A DNA stretch of 50,632 nt from Pelosinus sp. (GCA_021372375.1 JAJFUN010000118.1:1-50632), one strand, 5' to 3'; numbered from the stretch's first letter, positions 1 to 7,811 are shown. The notes: generated from the sequence alone by a model not told the origin. A program made the numbers and translations.

Positions 1-50
1 GACGCTCCTTTTTTGTCAAGAGGTTCAGTTGACAAAAAAGGAGCGTCCCC
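1..50. repeat. Perfect REP-like palindrome
   Basis: Bases 1-19 (GACGCTCCTTTTTTGTCAA) are the exact reverse complement of 29-47, separated by a 9-nt loop (20-28), and followed by CCC. The 19-bp stem is too perfect to be chance. The form GGGACG...TTTTTGTCA/TGACAAAAA...CGTCCC is familiar from REP-like repeats in Firmicutes, some linked to RAYT/IS200-type transposases; that link is from memory and no transposase is visible here. It probably continues to the left of the window. It could also act as a transcription terminator for an upstream gene, but the T-run is inside the stem rather than after it. Confidence 0.75.
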
Positions 51-135
51 GACTGTCACTGATGGCTGAGCCGCTAAAATGTCCCTTGCTTTGCTTTAAG
101 ACAGGAACTCTCAAAGTTTTACATAAAAATAGGGC

Positions 136-160
136 AGGAAATATACTATATATGTAGAAT
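136..160 (+). promoter_or_regulatory. SigH-type promoter upstream of the OstA/LPS operon
   Basis: AGGAAAT (136-142), an 11-nt spacer (143-153) and GTAGAAT (154-160) match the published Firmicute SigH consensus RNAGGAWWW-N11-12-RNNGAAT. It lies 45 nt before the ATG at 205. A second element with identical -35 and -10 boxes and the same spacer occurs at 20774-20798 before the exporter gene, which supports a real shared promoter class. No canonical SigA promoter was seen in the same gap. Confidence 0.6.
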
Positions 161-204
161 AATAGTCAATAGTTATTGCAATTTATATTATTTGAGGGGG
201 AACT

Positions 205-1584
205 ATGCTATCTAATCTATTAAAAATAGGTATGCCAGTTTTGCTGCTTTTGCAGGTCGTTTTTCCGGCCTTTGCAGTAAATGACAAGAATACAGAAAAC
301 AAAGAAAAGAAGCCAGAGGCGCCGATGGTCATTGAAGGTGATAAACTTTCCTTTAGTGATAAAAACGGTGATGTTTCAGCCCAAGGAAATGTGTCTATCG
401 TACAAAATCAGGAAAAAATTCTGACCGATGAGGTGCGCGGCAATACCAAAAAAAGCGAATTCTGGATTGACGGCAAGTTTGATTTTTCCCAGCCAGGGGC
501 TACTTTATCAGGCGTAGGCAGTTATTACAACTATAATACACATATGGGGACTATGAAAAGTGCTGGCGGTAAAGTAGAAAGCCAGTATGTTAGCGGAAAA
601 AGTATTGATGTATCGCCAACTGAATATATTATTCATGACGGGACTATTACCAAATGTCCGGCAAAAGTTCCTGATTATCACATTAGTGCTAGTAAAATCG
701 AGGTATGGCCGGATGATAAGCTTATTGCCTATAACGCGAAGTTTTGGATTAAGGACATGGTGATTTATACCATGCCTAAGTACCTGATTTCTTTGAAAAA
801 GGATGCTAAAAGTGTTTTTCCGCGTATCGGCTATAACAGCAGTGACGGGTTTAGTATTCATCAATACTTTAACTATCCATTAAATGATAAATTTTCTGTG
901 TATGCTGATCCGGGGTATTTTTCAAAATATGGTTTCAAAATGAACGCAGGTATTATTGAACAAGAAGCAAATTATACGCTGAGCTTGGTACAGGGTGATT
1001 ATGAGGATAGCAATAATAACTGGATAAAGAAGGAGCCGGAGTTTAAGCTTGATTTCGGGACAAAACGGATTGGAAAATCGCCACTTAGTTATAATTTGTG
1101 GGCCTCCTATGGTAAATGGAAGCATGACAGCATAGTTAGCTGGCACCAGGATTACAATTTGTACTTTTCGCGGGATGCAATAGCCTTAGCACCTAGCGTA
1201 AAATTGTATTTAGGAACAGGCGTTGAATTGATACGGGAAAGCTATAATAGTACCGACAATAATATTTTAAAATATGATGCCACGCTGACCAAAGACTGGT
1301 CGTCCAAATTAAACGGCTGGCTGGGATATCATTATACCGGTAATAATCAGACGCTGTTTGCGTATGACCAAAATGAACTAGCCAGAGAATTGGATATTGG
1401 TTTTAGCTATAAGATTGATAAGATGAATGCTGTAGTTGTGCAGCAAAGTTATGATATGGCCAATAATCGTATTAAAGATTTGGATTATACCTGGAAACGC
1501 AATTTACATTGCTGGGAACTTGATATTCAGTATCGTGCCAAACGCGGTCAGATTAACATGACTGCCTCTGCACTGCATTTTTAA
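205..1584 (+). CDS. OstA/LptD-like outer-membrane LPS assembly protein
   Basis: 459-aa exported protein. Residues 1-25 form a signal peptide (hydrophobic run ending PAFA). Residues about 40-190 resemble the OstA/LptA beta-jellyroll fold, beginning PMVIEGDKLSFSDKNG and continuing with alternating strands (DEVRGNTKKSEFWIDG, YYNYN). The remainder is rich in aromatic, alternating strands and ends in F, as expected of an outer-membrane beta-barrel. LptD/OstA proteins insert LPS in the outer membrane. It is short for LptD (often 600-800 aa), so it may be a Negativicute-specific OstA variant. It begins with ATG after a GAGGGGG ribosome site, lies just downstream of a SigH-type promoter, and is followed 13 nt later by the heptose kinase gene. 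The role in LPS is supported by these neighbours; the exact family member is inferred. Confidence 0.7.
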   Translation: MLSNLLKIGMPVLLLLQVVFPAFAVNDKNTENKEKKPEAPMVIEGDKLSFSDKNGDVSAQGNVSIVQNQEKILTDEVRGNTKKSEFWIDGKFDFSQPGATLSGVGSYYNYNTHMGTMKSAGGKVESQYVSGKSIDVSPTEYIIHDGTITKCPAKVPDYHISASKIEVWPDDKLIAYNAKFWIKDMVIYTMPKYLISLKKDAKSVFPRIGYNSSDGFSIHQYFNYPLNDKFSVYADPGYFSKYGFKMNAGIIEQEANYTLSLVQGDYEDSNNNWIKKEPEFKLDFGTKRIGKSPLSYNLWASYGKWKHDSIVSWHQDYNLYFSRDAIALAPSVKLYLGTGVELIRESYNSTDNNILKYDATLTKDWSSKLNGWLGYHYTGNNQTLFAYDQNELARELDIGFSYKIDKMNAVVVQQSYDMANNRIKDLDYTWKRNLHCWELDIQYRAKRGQINMTASALHF

Positions 1585-1597
1585 AGGGGATTTTATT

Positions 1598-2599
1598 TTG
1601 GAGAATAGCGTTTTAGCAAGAATAACTGCACTACAGAATTGCAAAGTTATGGTTATTGGCGATATGGTTGCCGATGTATATCTCGAAGGAAAAGTAGCCA
1701 GGATATCAAGAGAAGCGCCAGTGCTTATTTTGGAACATACCGATGAAAGGGTTGTGCCTGGCGGAGCGGCCAACGTACTCAATAATCTTATTGATATGGG
1801 CGGGGAAGTATATGCGGTAGGTATAGTGGGCCGGGATTCGGCTGGCGAAAAGCTGCTGCATATTTTAAATGAGAAGACGATTAATACAGCAGGAATTATG
1901 GCTGATGACAAGCGGCCGACCATTACCAAGACCCGGGTCATGGCAGGCGGACAGGCTACTGTCCGCCAGCAGATTGTACGTATTGACCGTGAAGAAAAAA
2001 AACCATTGCCACTTGAACTGGAACAGGCTATCGAGGCATATGTCCTAAGCAGCATTGCCAAAATGAATGCTGTTGTTCTAAGTGATTATACAGGTTTTAC
2101 TATTTCTGCGCAGCTTATCCGCAAGGCCATTGATGCCTGTCGCGCTCGGAAAATACCCTGCATGGTGGATTCACGCTACAATGTTATGGCCTATCAGGGA
2201 ATTACTGTTGTAAAGCAAAACGAGTCCGAAGCAGCGGCGGCTGTAGGATTATCGTCTATAGATGGCAATCAGTTGTATGAAGCGGGGAAGAAGATTCTGG
2301 AAGGTCTCTCGGCTGAAGCAGTAATTATTTCCCGTGGTCCAGACGGTATGACTTTATTTGAAAAGTCCGGCCAAGTTACCACTATTCCGGTTACCGATAA
2401 AAGTGAGGTATATGACGTTACCGGCGCCGGGGATACCGTAGTAGCTGTTATGGCATTAGCACTCGCCAGCGGAGCCTCCTATGTGGAGGCAGCGCGTCTT
2501 GCTAATTTCGCTGCCGGTGTTGTAGTACGTAAACCAGGAACAGCTACCGTAAATCCTGAAGAGCTATATGCAGCTGTGAGTAAAAACTTTAAAGTATGA
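1598..2599 (+). CDS. rfaE1: D-glycero-beta-D-manno-heptose-7-phosphate kinase (HldE kinase domain)
   Basis: 333-aa PfkB/ribokinase-family protein that phosphorylates D-glycero-D-manno-heptose 7-phosphate at C1 for ADP-heptose synthesis. The N-terminus has the family signature GDMVADVYLEGKVARISREA (about 21-40) and the GGAANVLNNL substrate motif. DVTGAGDTVVA near residue 275 supplies the anion hole and catalytic Asp. In E. coli this domain is fused to the adenylyltransferase in HldE; here the two are separate genes (the second starts at 2735), as in many bacteria. The start is TTG at 1598 after AAAGGGGA. The gap to the next gene holds a palindromic repeat. GmhA and GmhB, needed for the full pathway, are not in the window. 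Confidence 0.93.
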   Translation: MENSVLARITALQNCKVMVIGDMVADVYLEGKVARISREAPVLILEHTDERVVPGGAANVLNNLIDMGGEVYAVGIVGRDSAGEKLLHILNEKTINTAGIMADDKRPTITKTRVMAGGQATVRQQIVRIDREEKKPLPLELEQAIEAYVLSSIAKMNAVVLSDYTGFTISAQLIRKAIDACRARKIPCMVDSRYNVMAYQGITVVKQNESEAAAAVGLSSIDGNQLYEAGKKILEGLSAEAVIISRGPDGMTLFEKSGQVTTIPVTDKSEVYDVTGAGDTVVAVMALALASGASYVEAARLANFAAGVVVRKPGTATVNPEELYAAVSKNFKV

Positions 2600-2610
2600 A
2601 GAAATAAAAC

Positions 2611-2705
2611 TAACACACCCCGCCCTATGGGCACCCCTCTCAAGAGGGGACTGAATCCAAGCTCCCCTCTTGAGAGGGGTGGCGCGTGAGCGACGGGGTG
2701 TGTTG
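2611..2705. repeat. GC-rich palindromic repeat, copy A
   Basis: About 95 bp. The left arm begins AACACACCCCGCCC and the right arm ends GACGGGGTGTGTT, its inverted counterpart. Two nested small palindromes (CCCCTCTCAAGAGGGG and CCCCTCTTGAGAGGGG) flank a short AT-richer centre. The arms differ next to the ends: GCCCTATGGGC on the left and GGCGCGTGAGCGAC on the right. It fills the gap between the two HldE genes and contrasts in base composition with the surrounding coding DNA. Further copies are at 3216, 3704, 5508 and 27955. Confidence 0.9.
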
Positions 2706-2734
2706 CTTCCATGCTTTAATTTGGAGTGATTATC

Positions 2735-3205
2735 ATGAAAATTATTGCTAAAGACAATCTAACAACTACTGTGCAAAAATTAAAAGCCGCTGGTAAGCGC
2801 ATTGTATTTACCAACGGCTGTTTTGACATTTTGCATGCCGGGCATGTTCGCTACTTGGCGGCAGCAAAAGAATTGGGTGATTGCTTGATTGTGGGGCTTA
2901 ATAGCGACAGCTCAGTACAAGCCCTCAAGGGACCGACACGGCCTATTAATGCTGAAGACGACCGCGCTGAAGTATTGGCAGCCCTGGCTGCAGTGGATTA
3001 TGTTGTAATATTTTCAGAACGAACTGCAGAAAACTTAATTGAAACAATTCGTCCTACCATTTATGTTAAAGGCGGTGATTATCGGCTAGAAGATATTCCG
3101 GAAAATAAGATTGTAGCAGCCTATGGCGGGCAAACTATACTTATACCGGAAGTACCTGGCAGATCATCATCTAACGTCATCAAGAAAATTACAGAGAACC
3201 AATAA
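2735..3205 (+). CDS. rfaE2: D-glycero-beta-D-manno-heptose 1-phosphate adenylyltransferase (HldE C-terminal domain)
   Basis: 156-aa cytidylyltransferase-fold enzyme that makes ADP-heptose from heptose 1-phosphate and ATP. The nucleotide-binding HxGH motif is in FTNGCFDILHAGHVRYL near residue 27. GLNSDSSVQALKGPTRP and the terminal GRSSSNVIKKI (ISTT/SSSxxI-like) motifs are typical of RfaE domain II. I chose ATG 2735 because TTGGAG (2720-2725) lies 9 nt before it, whereas an in-frame GTG at 2726 abuts the ribosome site. It is bracketed by repeat copies A and B. It works with the kinase at 1598 and feeds the GT9 heptosyltransferases at 5619 and 7768. Confidence 0.93.
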   Translation: MKIIAKDNLTTTVQKLKAAGKRIVFTNGCFDILHAGHVRYLAAAKELGDCLIVGLNSDSSVQALKGPTRPINAEDDRAEVLAALAAVDYVVIFSERTAENLIETIRPTIYVKGGDYRLEDIPENKIVAAYGGQTILIPEVPGRSSSNVIKKITENQ

Positions 3206-3215
3206 ACATGGATAT

Positions 3216-3297
3216 CGACCCACCCTTCTCAAGAGGGGACCTGAAACCCAAAGCTCCCCTATCGAGAGGGGTGGCGCGTGAGCGACGGGGTGTGTTG
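3216..3297. repeat. GC-rich palindromic repeat, copy B (left arm decayed)
   Basis: The right arm is intact (GAGAGGGGTGGCGCGTGAGC followed by GACGGGGTGTGTTG) and so is the inner TCTCAAGAGGGGACCTGAA. The outer left arm is reduced to CGACCCACCC. It lies between the nucleotidyltransferase and DUF559 genes in the same orientation as copies A, C and D. Confidence 0.85.
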
Positions 3298-3335
3298 TCT
3301 CCATGCAGCAGACATTATTTTAGGAGCGGATAATA

Positions 3336-3749
3336 ATGTCCAACCATATATTTTCCTATGATCCTAATCTAAAAAAACTGGCTCAGAATTTACGGAAAAA
3401 CAGTACCTTAGCTGAAATTTTACTATGGCAGGGATTAAAGAACCGGTCATGTTTAGACCATGATTTTCATCGGCAAAAACCGATTGGCAAATATATTGTT
3501 GACTTCTTTTGCCCTGATTTAATGCTGGCAATCGAAATTGACGGTATTACACATAATGAAAAGTTTGATAAGGATAGAACAAGGCAAAAAGAACTAGAAC
3601 AATTGGGAATATCATTTTTACGTTTTACAGATGATGAAGTTAAGAAAAATTTAGATGGTGTGCTTGCTGTAATAAAAAACTGGGCACTACAAACTCAAGA
3701 GACTAACACACCCCGCCCTAATGGGCACCCCTCTCTAGAGGGGACCTGA
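3336..3749 (+). CDS. DUF559 / Vsr-fold endonuclease-like protein
   Basis: 137-aa protein of the DUF559 family, which has the PD-(D/E)xK-like fold of very-short-patch-repair (Vsr) nucleases. The pattern LRKNSTLAEILLWQGLKNR, then FHRQKPIGKYIVDFFCPD (Asp about 56), AIEIDGITHNE (Glu67, Asp69) and LGISFLRFTDDEV is characteristic. No experimental function is firmly established for the family. The ATG at 3336 has a TAGGAGCGG ribosome site. The last 14 residues (from Asn124, NTPRPNGHPSLEGT) are encoded by palindromic repeat copy C, and the stop codon lies inside that repeat. Repeat copies B and C flank the gene, so it looks like an insert in an LPS operon and has no obvious LPS role. A role in spreading the repeat is conceivable but is inference. 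Confidence 0.85.
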   Translation: MSNHIFSYDPNLKKLAQNLRKNSTLAEILLWQGLKNRSCLDHDFHRQKPIGKYIVDFFCPDLMLAIEIDGITHNEKFDKDRTRQKELEQLGISFLRFTDDEVKKNLDGVLAVIKNWALQTQETNTPRPNGHPSLEGT

Positions 3750-3802
3750 ATCATAAAGCTCCCCTCTAGAGAGGGGTGGCGCGTCAGCGACGGGGTGTGT
3801 TG
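3704..3802. repeat. GC-rich palindromic repeat, copy C
   Basis: Complete copy: AACACACCCCGCCCTAATGG at the left, paired CCCCTCTCTAGAGGGG and CCCCTCTAGAGAGGGG inner palindromes, and GGCGCGTCAGCGACGGGG then TGTGTTG at the right. The left half contributes the C-terminal codons and stop of the DUF559 gene. An in-frame GTG at 3795 for the next gene lies inside it but is unlikely to be used. Inner stems in copies A and C differ by compensating changes (TCAAGA/TCTTGA versus TCTAGA/TCTAGA), so pairing is conserved. Confidence 0.9.
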
Positions 3803-3833
3803 GTTCTCACTCTTTCTCGAAAGGACTTTACTT

Positions 3834-5504
3834 ATGATAGGAAGCAAACATAAAATTACAACACAAGATTTAACTTCATGGGCGATTTTAGCCGCCGTAT
3901 TTATCTACATGTGGACGGTGAACTTCTTTATGCCGCTGCACCGGGATGATTATGAGTATTCATTAATTTGGGATACCTTTATCAAGCTTGAAAATATCGG
4001 CGATGTTTTTCAGTCGTTATACCGCCATTATTTTATGCATGGCGGCAGAATGACTGACTTTTTTGTGCTTGATAATTTTTTAGTACTTGGCAAGGCGTGG
4101 TTTAATCCGTTTAACGCTTTTCTATTTATCGCGCTAATTGTTTTAATATATTGGCACGCACAAAGGAAAATTACTTTACGGTTCAATCCGTATATTCTTA
4201 GTTTGATAATCGGTTTTTGCTGGCTGGGAATACCTCATTTTGCTGAGGTAAATATTTGGATGACCGGTTCCTGTGACTATTTAGTGCCCATGGTTCTGAT
4301 TTTTACTATGCTGCTGCCGTATCATTTCGATTTTTTGCAGCAGTCGCTAAAAGATAGTATTCCGGCAATTGCGGCAATGTTTTTACTTGGTCTTGCGGCA
4401 AGTATGACGATAGAAAACACGGCAGCAGTGCTCAATTTTGTGATTGCGGCGTATCTTTTATATTCGTTTAAAACAAAACGCCTGAAAAAGTGGATGGTTT
4501 CTGGTTTTTTTGGTGCTGCAATTGGTTTTTTGCTCTTGGTGGCGGCCCCCGGTAATTTTGTTCGTTCGGCAACAATAAAGAGTAATTTGCTGTTTCACTT
4601 TACCAATATCATTGCTGCCACAGGGGAAATGCTGCTCTATGCATTACCTATTGTCTTGTTTTTCGTACTGGCACGGCGCATGTTAGTGGTGGCGTATGCC
4701 AAGCAGCAGGGAATGTATAGCATGCCGCAAAAAAAATCTCCTTGGACGTTTTCTTATGGTATTACTATTGCTTTTATTTTACTGATGGTGGTATCCTACA
4801 TTAATGAAGGCTTTTTATCAAAATGGCTGGCTAACTGGATTTATGACGGTCTTGCGGTGCGCTTAGGCGTTGCCAGCGCTCATTTAAAACTACAGTTTTT
4901 TAATACTATGTCCGGCCTTGAGGAAATGTTGATTTATATTTTAACAATTACCGTGATGTATCAGTATATTTTTACCAAGTTAGCGCTTCGTAAAAAAGAT
5001 ATTAAAGAGCTGCTCCACAAGGTAACCTATCGTGAGATGCTTGCATCATATCCTGTTTGTCAGTATACCGCTTGTTGTATTGCCTTAGCAGTACTAAATA
5101 ACCTTGTAATGATTGCATCACCAAGCTTTCCGGCCCGGACGACCTATGGCGCAGTAGTATTTCTGATTATCGGTGCGGTTAGTCTGTTGAGCATACCAGA
5201 AATTAAAGTGCGTATCCTCACGAGTTCCCACCAGCACTGTCTAGCTATTTTGGTCGGTATTGCCGTTATACCTATGGCTATTGCCACTTTTGCAGGCTAT
5301 GCTGTAATCCATCAAGAAAATACAAGAAGAATGGTCTATGTTGAACAACAGGTAAGCCAAGGTGCAAAGTACCTGGAGCTAGAACCAATAAGCTTAAAAA
5401 ATCGCGTACTACGTCATATTTATTTTGTTGAATTAAATAACGGCGTATCAAAGTACGGTTTCTGTCGTTATTATGGTCTGGAAAATGTGCAAGTGAGAGA
5501 GTAA
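3834..5504 (+). CDS. Polytopic membrane protein, DUF6056-like
   Basis: 556-aa integral membrane protein with about 11-12 predicted hydrophobic segments spread along its length. The N-terminal loop after the first segment reads PLHRDDYEYS; an acidic DD pair in the first extracytoplasmic loop is typical of GT-C-like and DUF6056 proteins. A short soluble C-terminal tail (about the last 50 residues) follows the final helix. It may act in lipid-linked sugar transfer to LPS core, but no substrate can be inferred. ATG 3834 is preferred because CGAAAGGA lies 8-9 nt upstream; an upstream GTG at 3795 falls within repeat copy C. It sits in the heptose/LPS core operon before the first heptosyltransferase. 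Confidence 0.65.
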   Translation: MIGSKHKITTQDLTSWAILAAVFIYMWTVNFFMPLHRDDYEYSLIWDTFIKLENIGDVFQSLYRHYFMHGGRMTDFFVLDNFLVLGKAWFNPFNAFLFIALIVLIYWHAQRKITLRFNPYILSLIIGFCWLGIPHFAEVNIWMTGSCDYLVPMVLIFTMLLPYHFDFLQQSLKDSIPAIAAMFLLGLAASMTIENTAAVLNFVIAAYLLYSFKTKRLKKWMVSGFFGAAIGFLLLVAAPGNFVRSATIKSNLLFHFTNIIAATGEMLLYALPIVLFFVLARRMLVVAYAKQQGMYSMPQKKSPWTFSYGITIAFILLMVVSYINEGFLSKWLANWIYDGLAVRLGVASAHLKLQFFNTMSGLEEMLIYILTITVMYQYIFTKLALRKKDIKELLHKVTYREMLASYPVCQYTACCIALAVLNNLVMIASPSFPARTTYGAVVFLIIGAVSLLSIPEIKVRILTSSHQHCLAILVGIAVIPMAIATFAGYAVIHQENTRRMVYVEQQVSQGAKYLELEPISLKNRVLRHIYFVELNNGVSKYGFCRYYGLENVQVRE

Positions 5505-5507
5505 CAC

Positions 5508-5598
5508 TAACACGCCCCGCCCTACGGGCACCCCTCTCAAGAGGGCATCAAAAGATCCCCTCTTGAGAGGGGTGGCGCGTCAGCGACGGGGTGTGTTG
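5508..5598. repeat. GC-rich palindromic repeat, copy D
   Basis: Left arm TAACACGCCCCGCCCTACGG, inner stems CACCCCTCTCAAGAGGGC and ATCCCCTCTTGAGAGGGG, right arm GGCGCGTCAGCGACGGGG then TGTGTTG. It has the same orientation as copies A-C. It fills the space between the membrane protein and heptosyltransferase genes, ending 20 nt before the next start. Confidence 0.9.
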
Positions 5599-5618
5599 GT
5601 TCCCATGGAGGTTGCAAT

Positions 5619-6641
5619 ATGTCCTATCAAAATATTTTAATTGTCAAACTGAGTGCCATTGGCGATGTAATTCATGCGCTGCCTGTGCCCTATGCGCTGA
5701 AACAGCAATATCCGGAAGCGCGAATTACCTGGGTAGTCGAAAAGGCGGCCTATGATCTTTTGACAAACAATCCATATATAGATGAGCTGCTTTTATTTGA
5801 AAAGGCAAAGTGTAAAACGGTATGGGGGGCTATCAAGTATGCCATATCGTTTGCCAAAGAATTAAGAAAGCGTCATTTTGATTTGGCGCTCGATTTGCAG
5901 GGACTATTCAAGAGTGCGGCCATCTCTTGGCTGAGCGGGGCAAAAAAAAAGCTGGTTTATTGCAATGCACGCGAGCTGAGTGATAAAATTGGCACGCGTA
6001 TTTGCGGCGAACATACTGAGGGACATGTGGTTGAGCGATATTTGGATGTGGCAAGGTATGTTGGCTGCCGTGTAAATGAAGTTATTTTCCCGCTCAGAAT
6101 TACAGAGACAGAAGCTAGAAAAGCTGAGGCAACGGCAGTGCATGCCGGACTCCGGTTTGACAAGCCTTATGTAGTGCTGGCGCCTGGAACTAATTGGCGG
6201 ACAAAGTGTTGGCCAACGGAACATTTTGCGGCGTTAGCAGATAAGTTGTATGAAAACAATATAATTCCGGTCTTAGTCGGCGGGAAAAGCGATCAGCGTT
6301 TGGCGGAAGCAATTATTCAGCAGAGCAGTATTCCGCCTGTTGATCTTACAGGAAAAACAGCCCTTAAAGAATTAGCACATATTATCAAACATGCTAAGGC
6401 TTTTGTTGGCGGGGATACAGGTCCTATGCATCTTGCTGTGGCTGCGGGAACGCCAGTAATCACACTATTTGGGCCGACTGATCCAGCGCGAAATGGCCCT
6501 TATGGGGGAAATGGAAAGGTTTTGGTAACTCCTCTGGAATGTCGTGGCTGTTGGCAAAGAATATGTGCTGATAATAAGGATTGTATGGAAAAAATACACC
6601 CCGATGAAGTATATAGGGCATTCATGGCAGTGCAGCATTAG
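5619..6641 (+). CDS. waaC: ADP-heptose:LPS heptosyltransferase (GT9), WaaC-like
   Basis: 340-aa GT9 family enzyme expected to transfer heptose from ADP-heptose to the Kdo/lipid A acceptor at the inner membrane face. The N-terminal ILIVKLSAIGDVIHALPV is the GT9 signature. DLALDLQGLFKSA (about 88-100) and the C-terminal GGDTGPMHLAVAAGTPVITL motif are the acceptor and nucleotide-sugar sites. A cysteine cluster near the end (CRGCWQRICADNKDC) is common in GT9 proteins. It starts with ATG after GGAGG and follows repeat copy D. HeptI (WaaC) versus HeptII (WaaF) cannot be settled from sequence alone; the AIGDVIHALP form favours WaaC. Confidence 0.85.
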   Translation: MSYQNILIVKLSAIGDVIHALPVPYALKQQYPEARITWVVEKAAYDLLTNNPYIDELLLFEKAKCKTVWGAIKYAISFAKELRKRHFDLALDLQGLFKSAAISWLSGAKKKLVYCNARELSDKIGTRICGEHTEGHVVERYLDVARYVGCRVNEVIFPLRITETEARKAEATAVHAGLRFDKPYVVLAPGTNWRTKCWPTEHFAALADKLYENNIIPVLVGGKSDQRLAEAIIQQSSIPPVDLTGKTALKELAHIIKHAKAFVGGDTGPMHLAVAAGTPVITLFGPTDPARNGPYGGNGKVLVTPLECRGCWQRICADNKDCMEKIHPDEVYRAFMAVQH

Positions 6642-6656
6642 CAGGAGGTTAGCGGA

Positions 6657-7811
6657 TTGAATATATTAATACTTTTCTCACAGCCCTGGCGGGTTGGCGG
6701 TGCCGAAACGCATGTGGAGGCACTGCTTACAGGGTTAGAAGGGCACAATTTATTTCTAGCTGTTAATGAAGGCAGTAGCGAGGAGAAGCTGGCACAGCTT
6801 AAACACAAGTTTCCCCGGTTAACAATTGTTGCGATACAGACTAGGGGAGGCAATCTATTTCGCTGGAAAAGCGATATTAATAAACTCTGTGCTTTAATTA
6901 GACAAGAGCATATTGATGTTGTTTGTGCACAGCAGAGAACATCAGGAATATGGGCTCATGTTCTTCGTTATTATACGAATGTTTCTTATACGGTAACAAT
7001 GCATGATCCGTGGCATAGAGCTATGTTTAAGCATATTTATGGAAAAATATTTGATGTCGTATTTGCTGTCAGCCGGAATCTTAAAGATAAGCTGTTTGAG
7101 GAATTTAACTTTTCAAAAGAACAGATTTATTTGATTAATAATGGTATTGACTTTGCTTCCTTTACTCCTATGTCCCAAGAAGTATGCCGCCAGCAGCTAG
7201 GCTTTGTCGGACAGACTAAAATAATATTACATGTTAGTCGGCTAAGCAATGTAAAGGGGGCAGTTTCGCTGACACTAATTGAAAGTATGAAGCATGTCCT
7301 AAAAACTAGTCCTGATACCAAGCTGGTTATTATCGGCGAAGGACCGCTGAGAAATCAAATCAATGAGCAAATTGCTGCTTTTAATCAGCAATTTGGTGAT
7401 AAGATAAGTATTTACGATTTTGTTAGTAATATTACTGATTGGTATAATGCTGCAGACATTTTGGTGGGTGAAGGCAGAGTAGCTATCGAGGCGCTTGCTT
7501 GCTTAAAGCCGGTTGTGGCTATCCGAAATGCCGAAACCTTTATTGGCGCTATTACCCCTGAGAATATTGCTTATGCCTGTGATGTTAATTTTGATGGTCA
7601 CGATCATAGGGTTACTGCCGAAAATGTGGCAGGCGAAATTGCTAAAGCCTTTCAGTTAGAACCGTCTGCCAGTGGAAAAGTTACTGCGTATATTAAAGAA
7701 CGATTGAGTTTAGAAAATATGGCCAAGGCATATCTCGATGTATTTAAGCAAATAAAATGGGAGGTCCATGATGAGAAAAATATTAATCATCAATCGGCTG
7801 GGCATTGGTGA
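6657..7811 (+). CDS. Glycosyltransferase family 4
   Basis: 384-aa GT-B retaining glycosyltransferase. The N-terminal glycine-rich loop is PWRVGGAETHVEALL (about 10-24). The C-terminal domain has HVSRLSNVKG, IIGEGPLRNQI and GRVAIEALACLKPVVAI, the donor-binding Glu region of GT4 enzymes. The start is TTG 6657 after GCAGGAGGT. The 3' end overlaps the next gene by 44 nt, so the terminal residues are encoded by shared DNA and the pair is probably translationally coupled. Placed between two heptosyltransferases, it most likely adds a core sugar. The donor is unknown. Confidence 0.8.
   Translation: MNILILFSQPWRVGGAETHVEALLTGLEGHNLFLAVNEGSSEEKLAQLKHKFPRLTIVAIQTRGGNLFRWKSDINKLCALIRQEHIDVVCAQQRTSGIWAHVLRYYTNVSYTVTMHDPWHRAMFKHIYGKIFDVVFAVSRNLKDKLFEEFNFSKEQIYLINNGIDFASFTPMSQEVCRQQLGFVGQTKIILHVSRLSNVKGAVSLTLIESMKHVLKTSPDTKLVIIGEGPLRNQINEQIAAFNQQFGDKISIYDFVSNITDWYNAADILVGEGRVAIEALACLKPVVAIRNAETFIGAITPENIAYACDVNFDGHDHRVTAENVAGEIAKAFQLEPSASGKVTAYIKERLSLENMAKAYLDVFKQIKWEVHDEKNINHQSAGHW

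Noticed and set aside
1504-2061. 185-codon open frame on the minus strand opposite the heptose kinase gene
   Set aside because: It lies antisense to a strongly supported kinase with all family motifs, has low-complexity Ser/Ala-rich composition and no ribosome site. It is a shadow frame.
2611-5598. Palindromic repeats as ordinary Rho-independent terminators or as a CRISPR array
   Set aside because: No T-tract follows the stems and the operon continues across each copy. Copies are separated by whole genes rather than by uniform spacers, and are long, structured and in intergenic gaps, so CRISPR is excluded.
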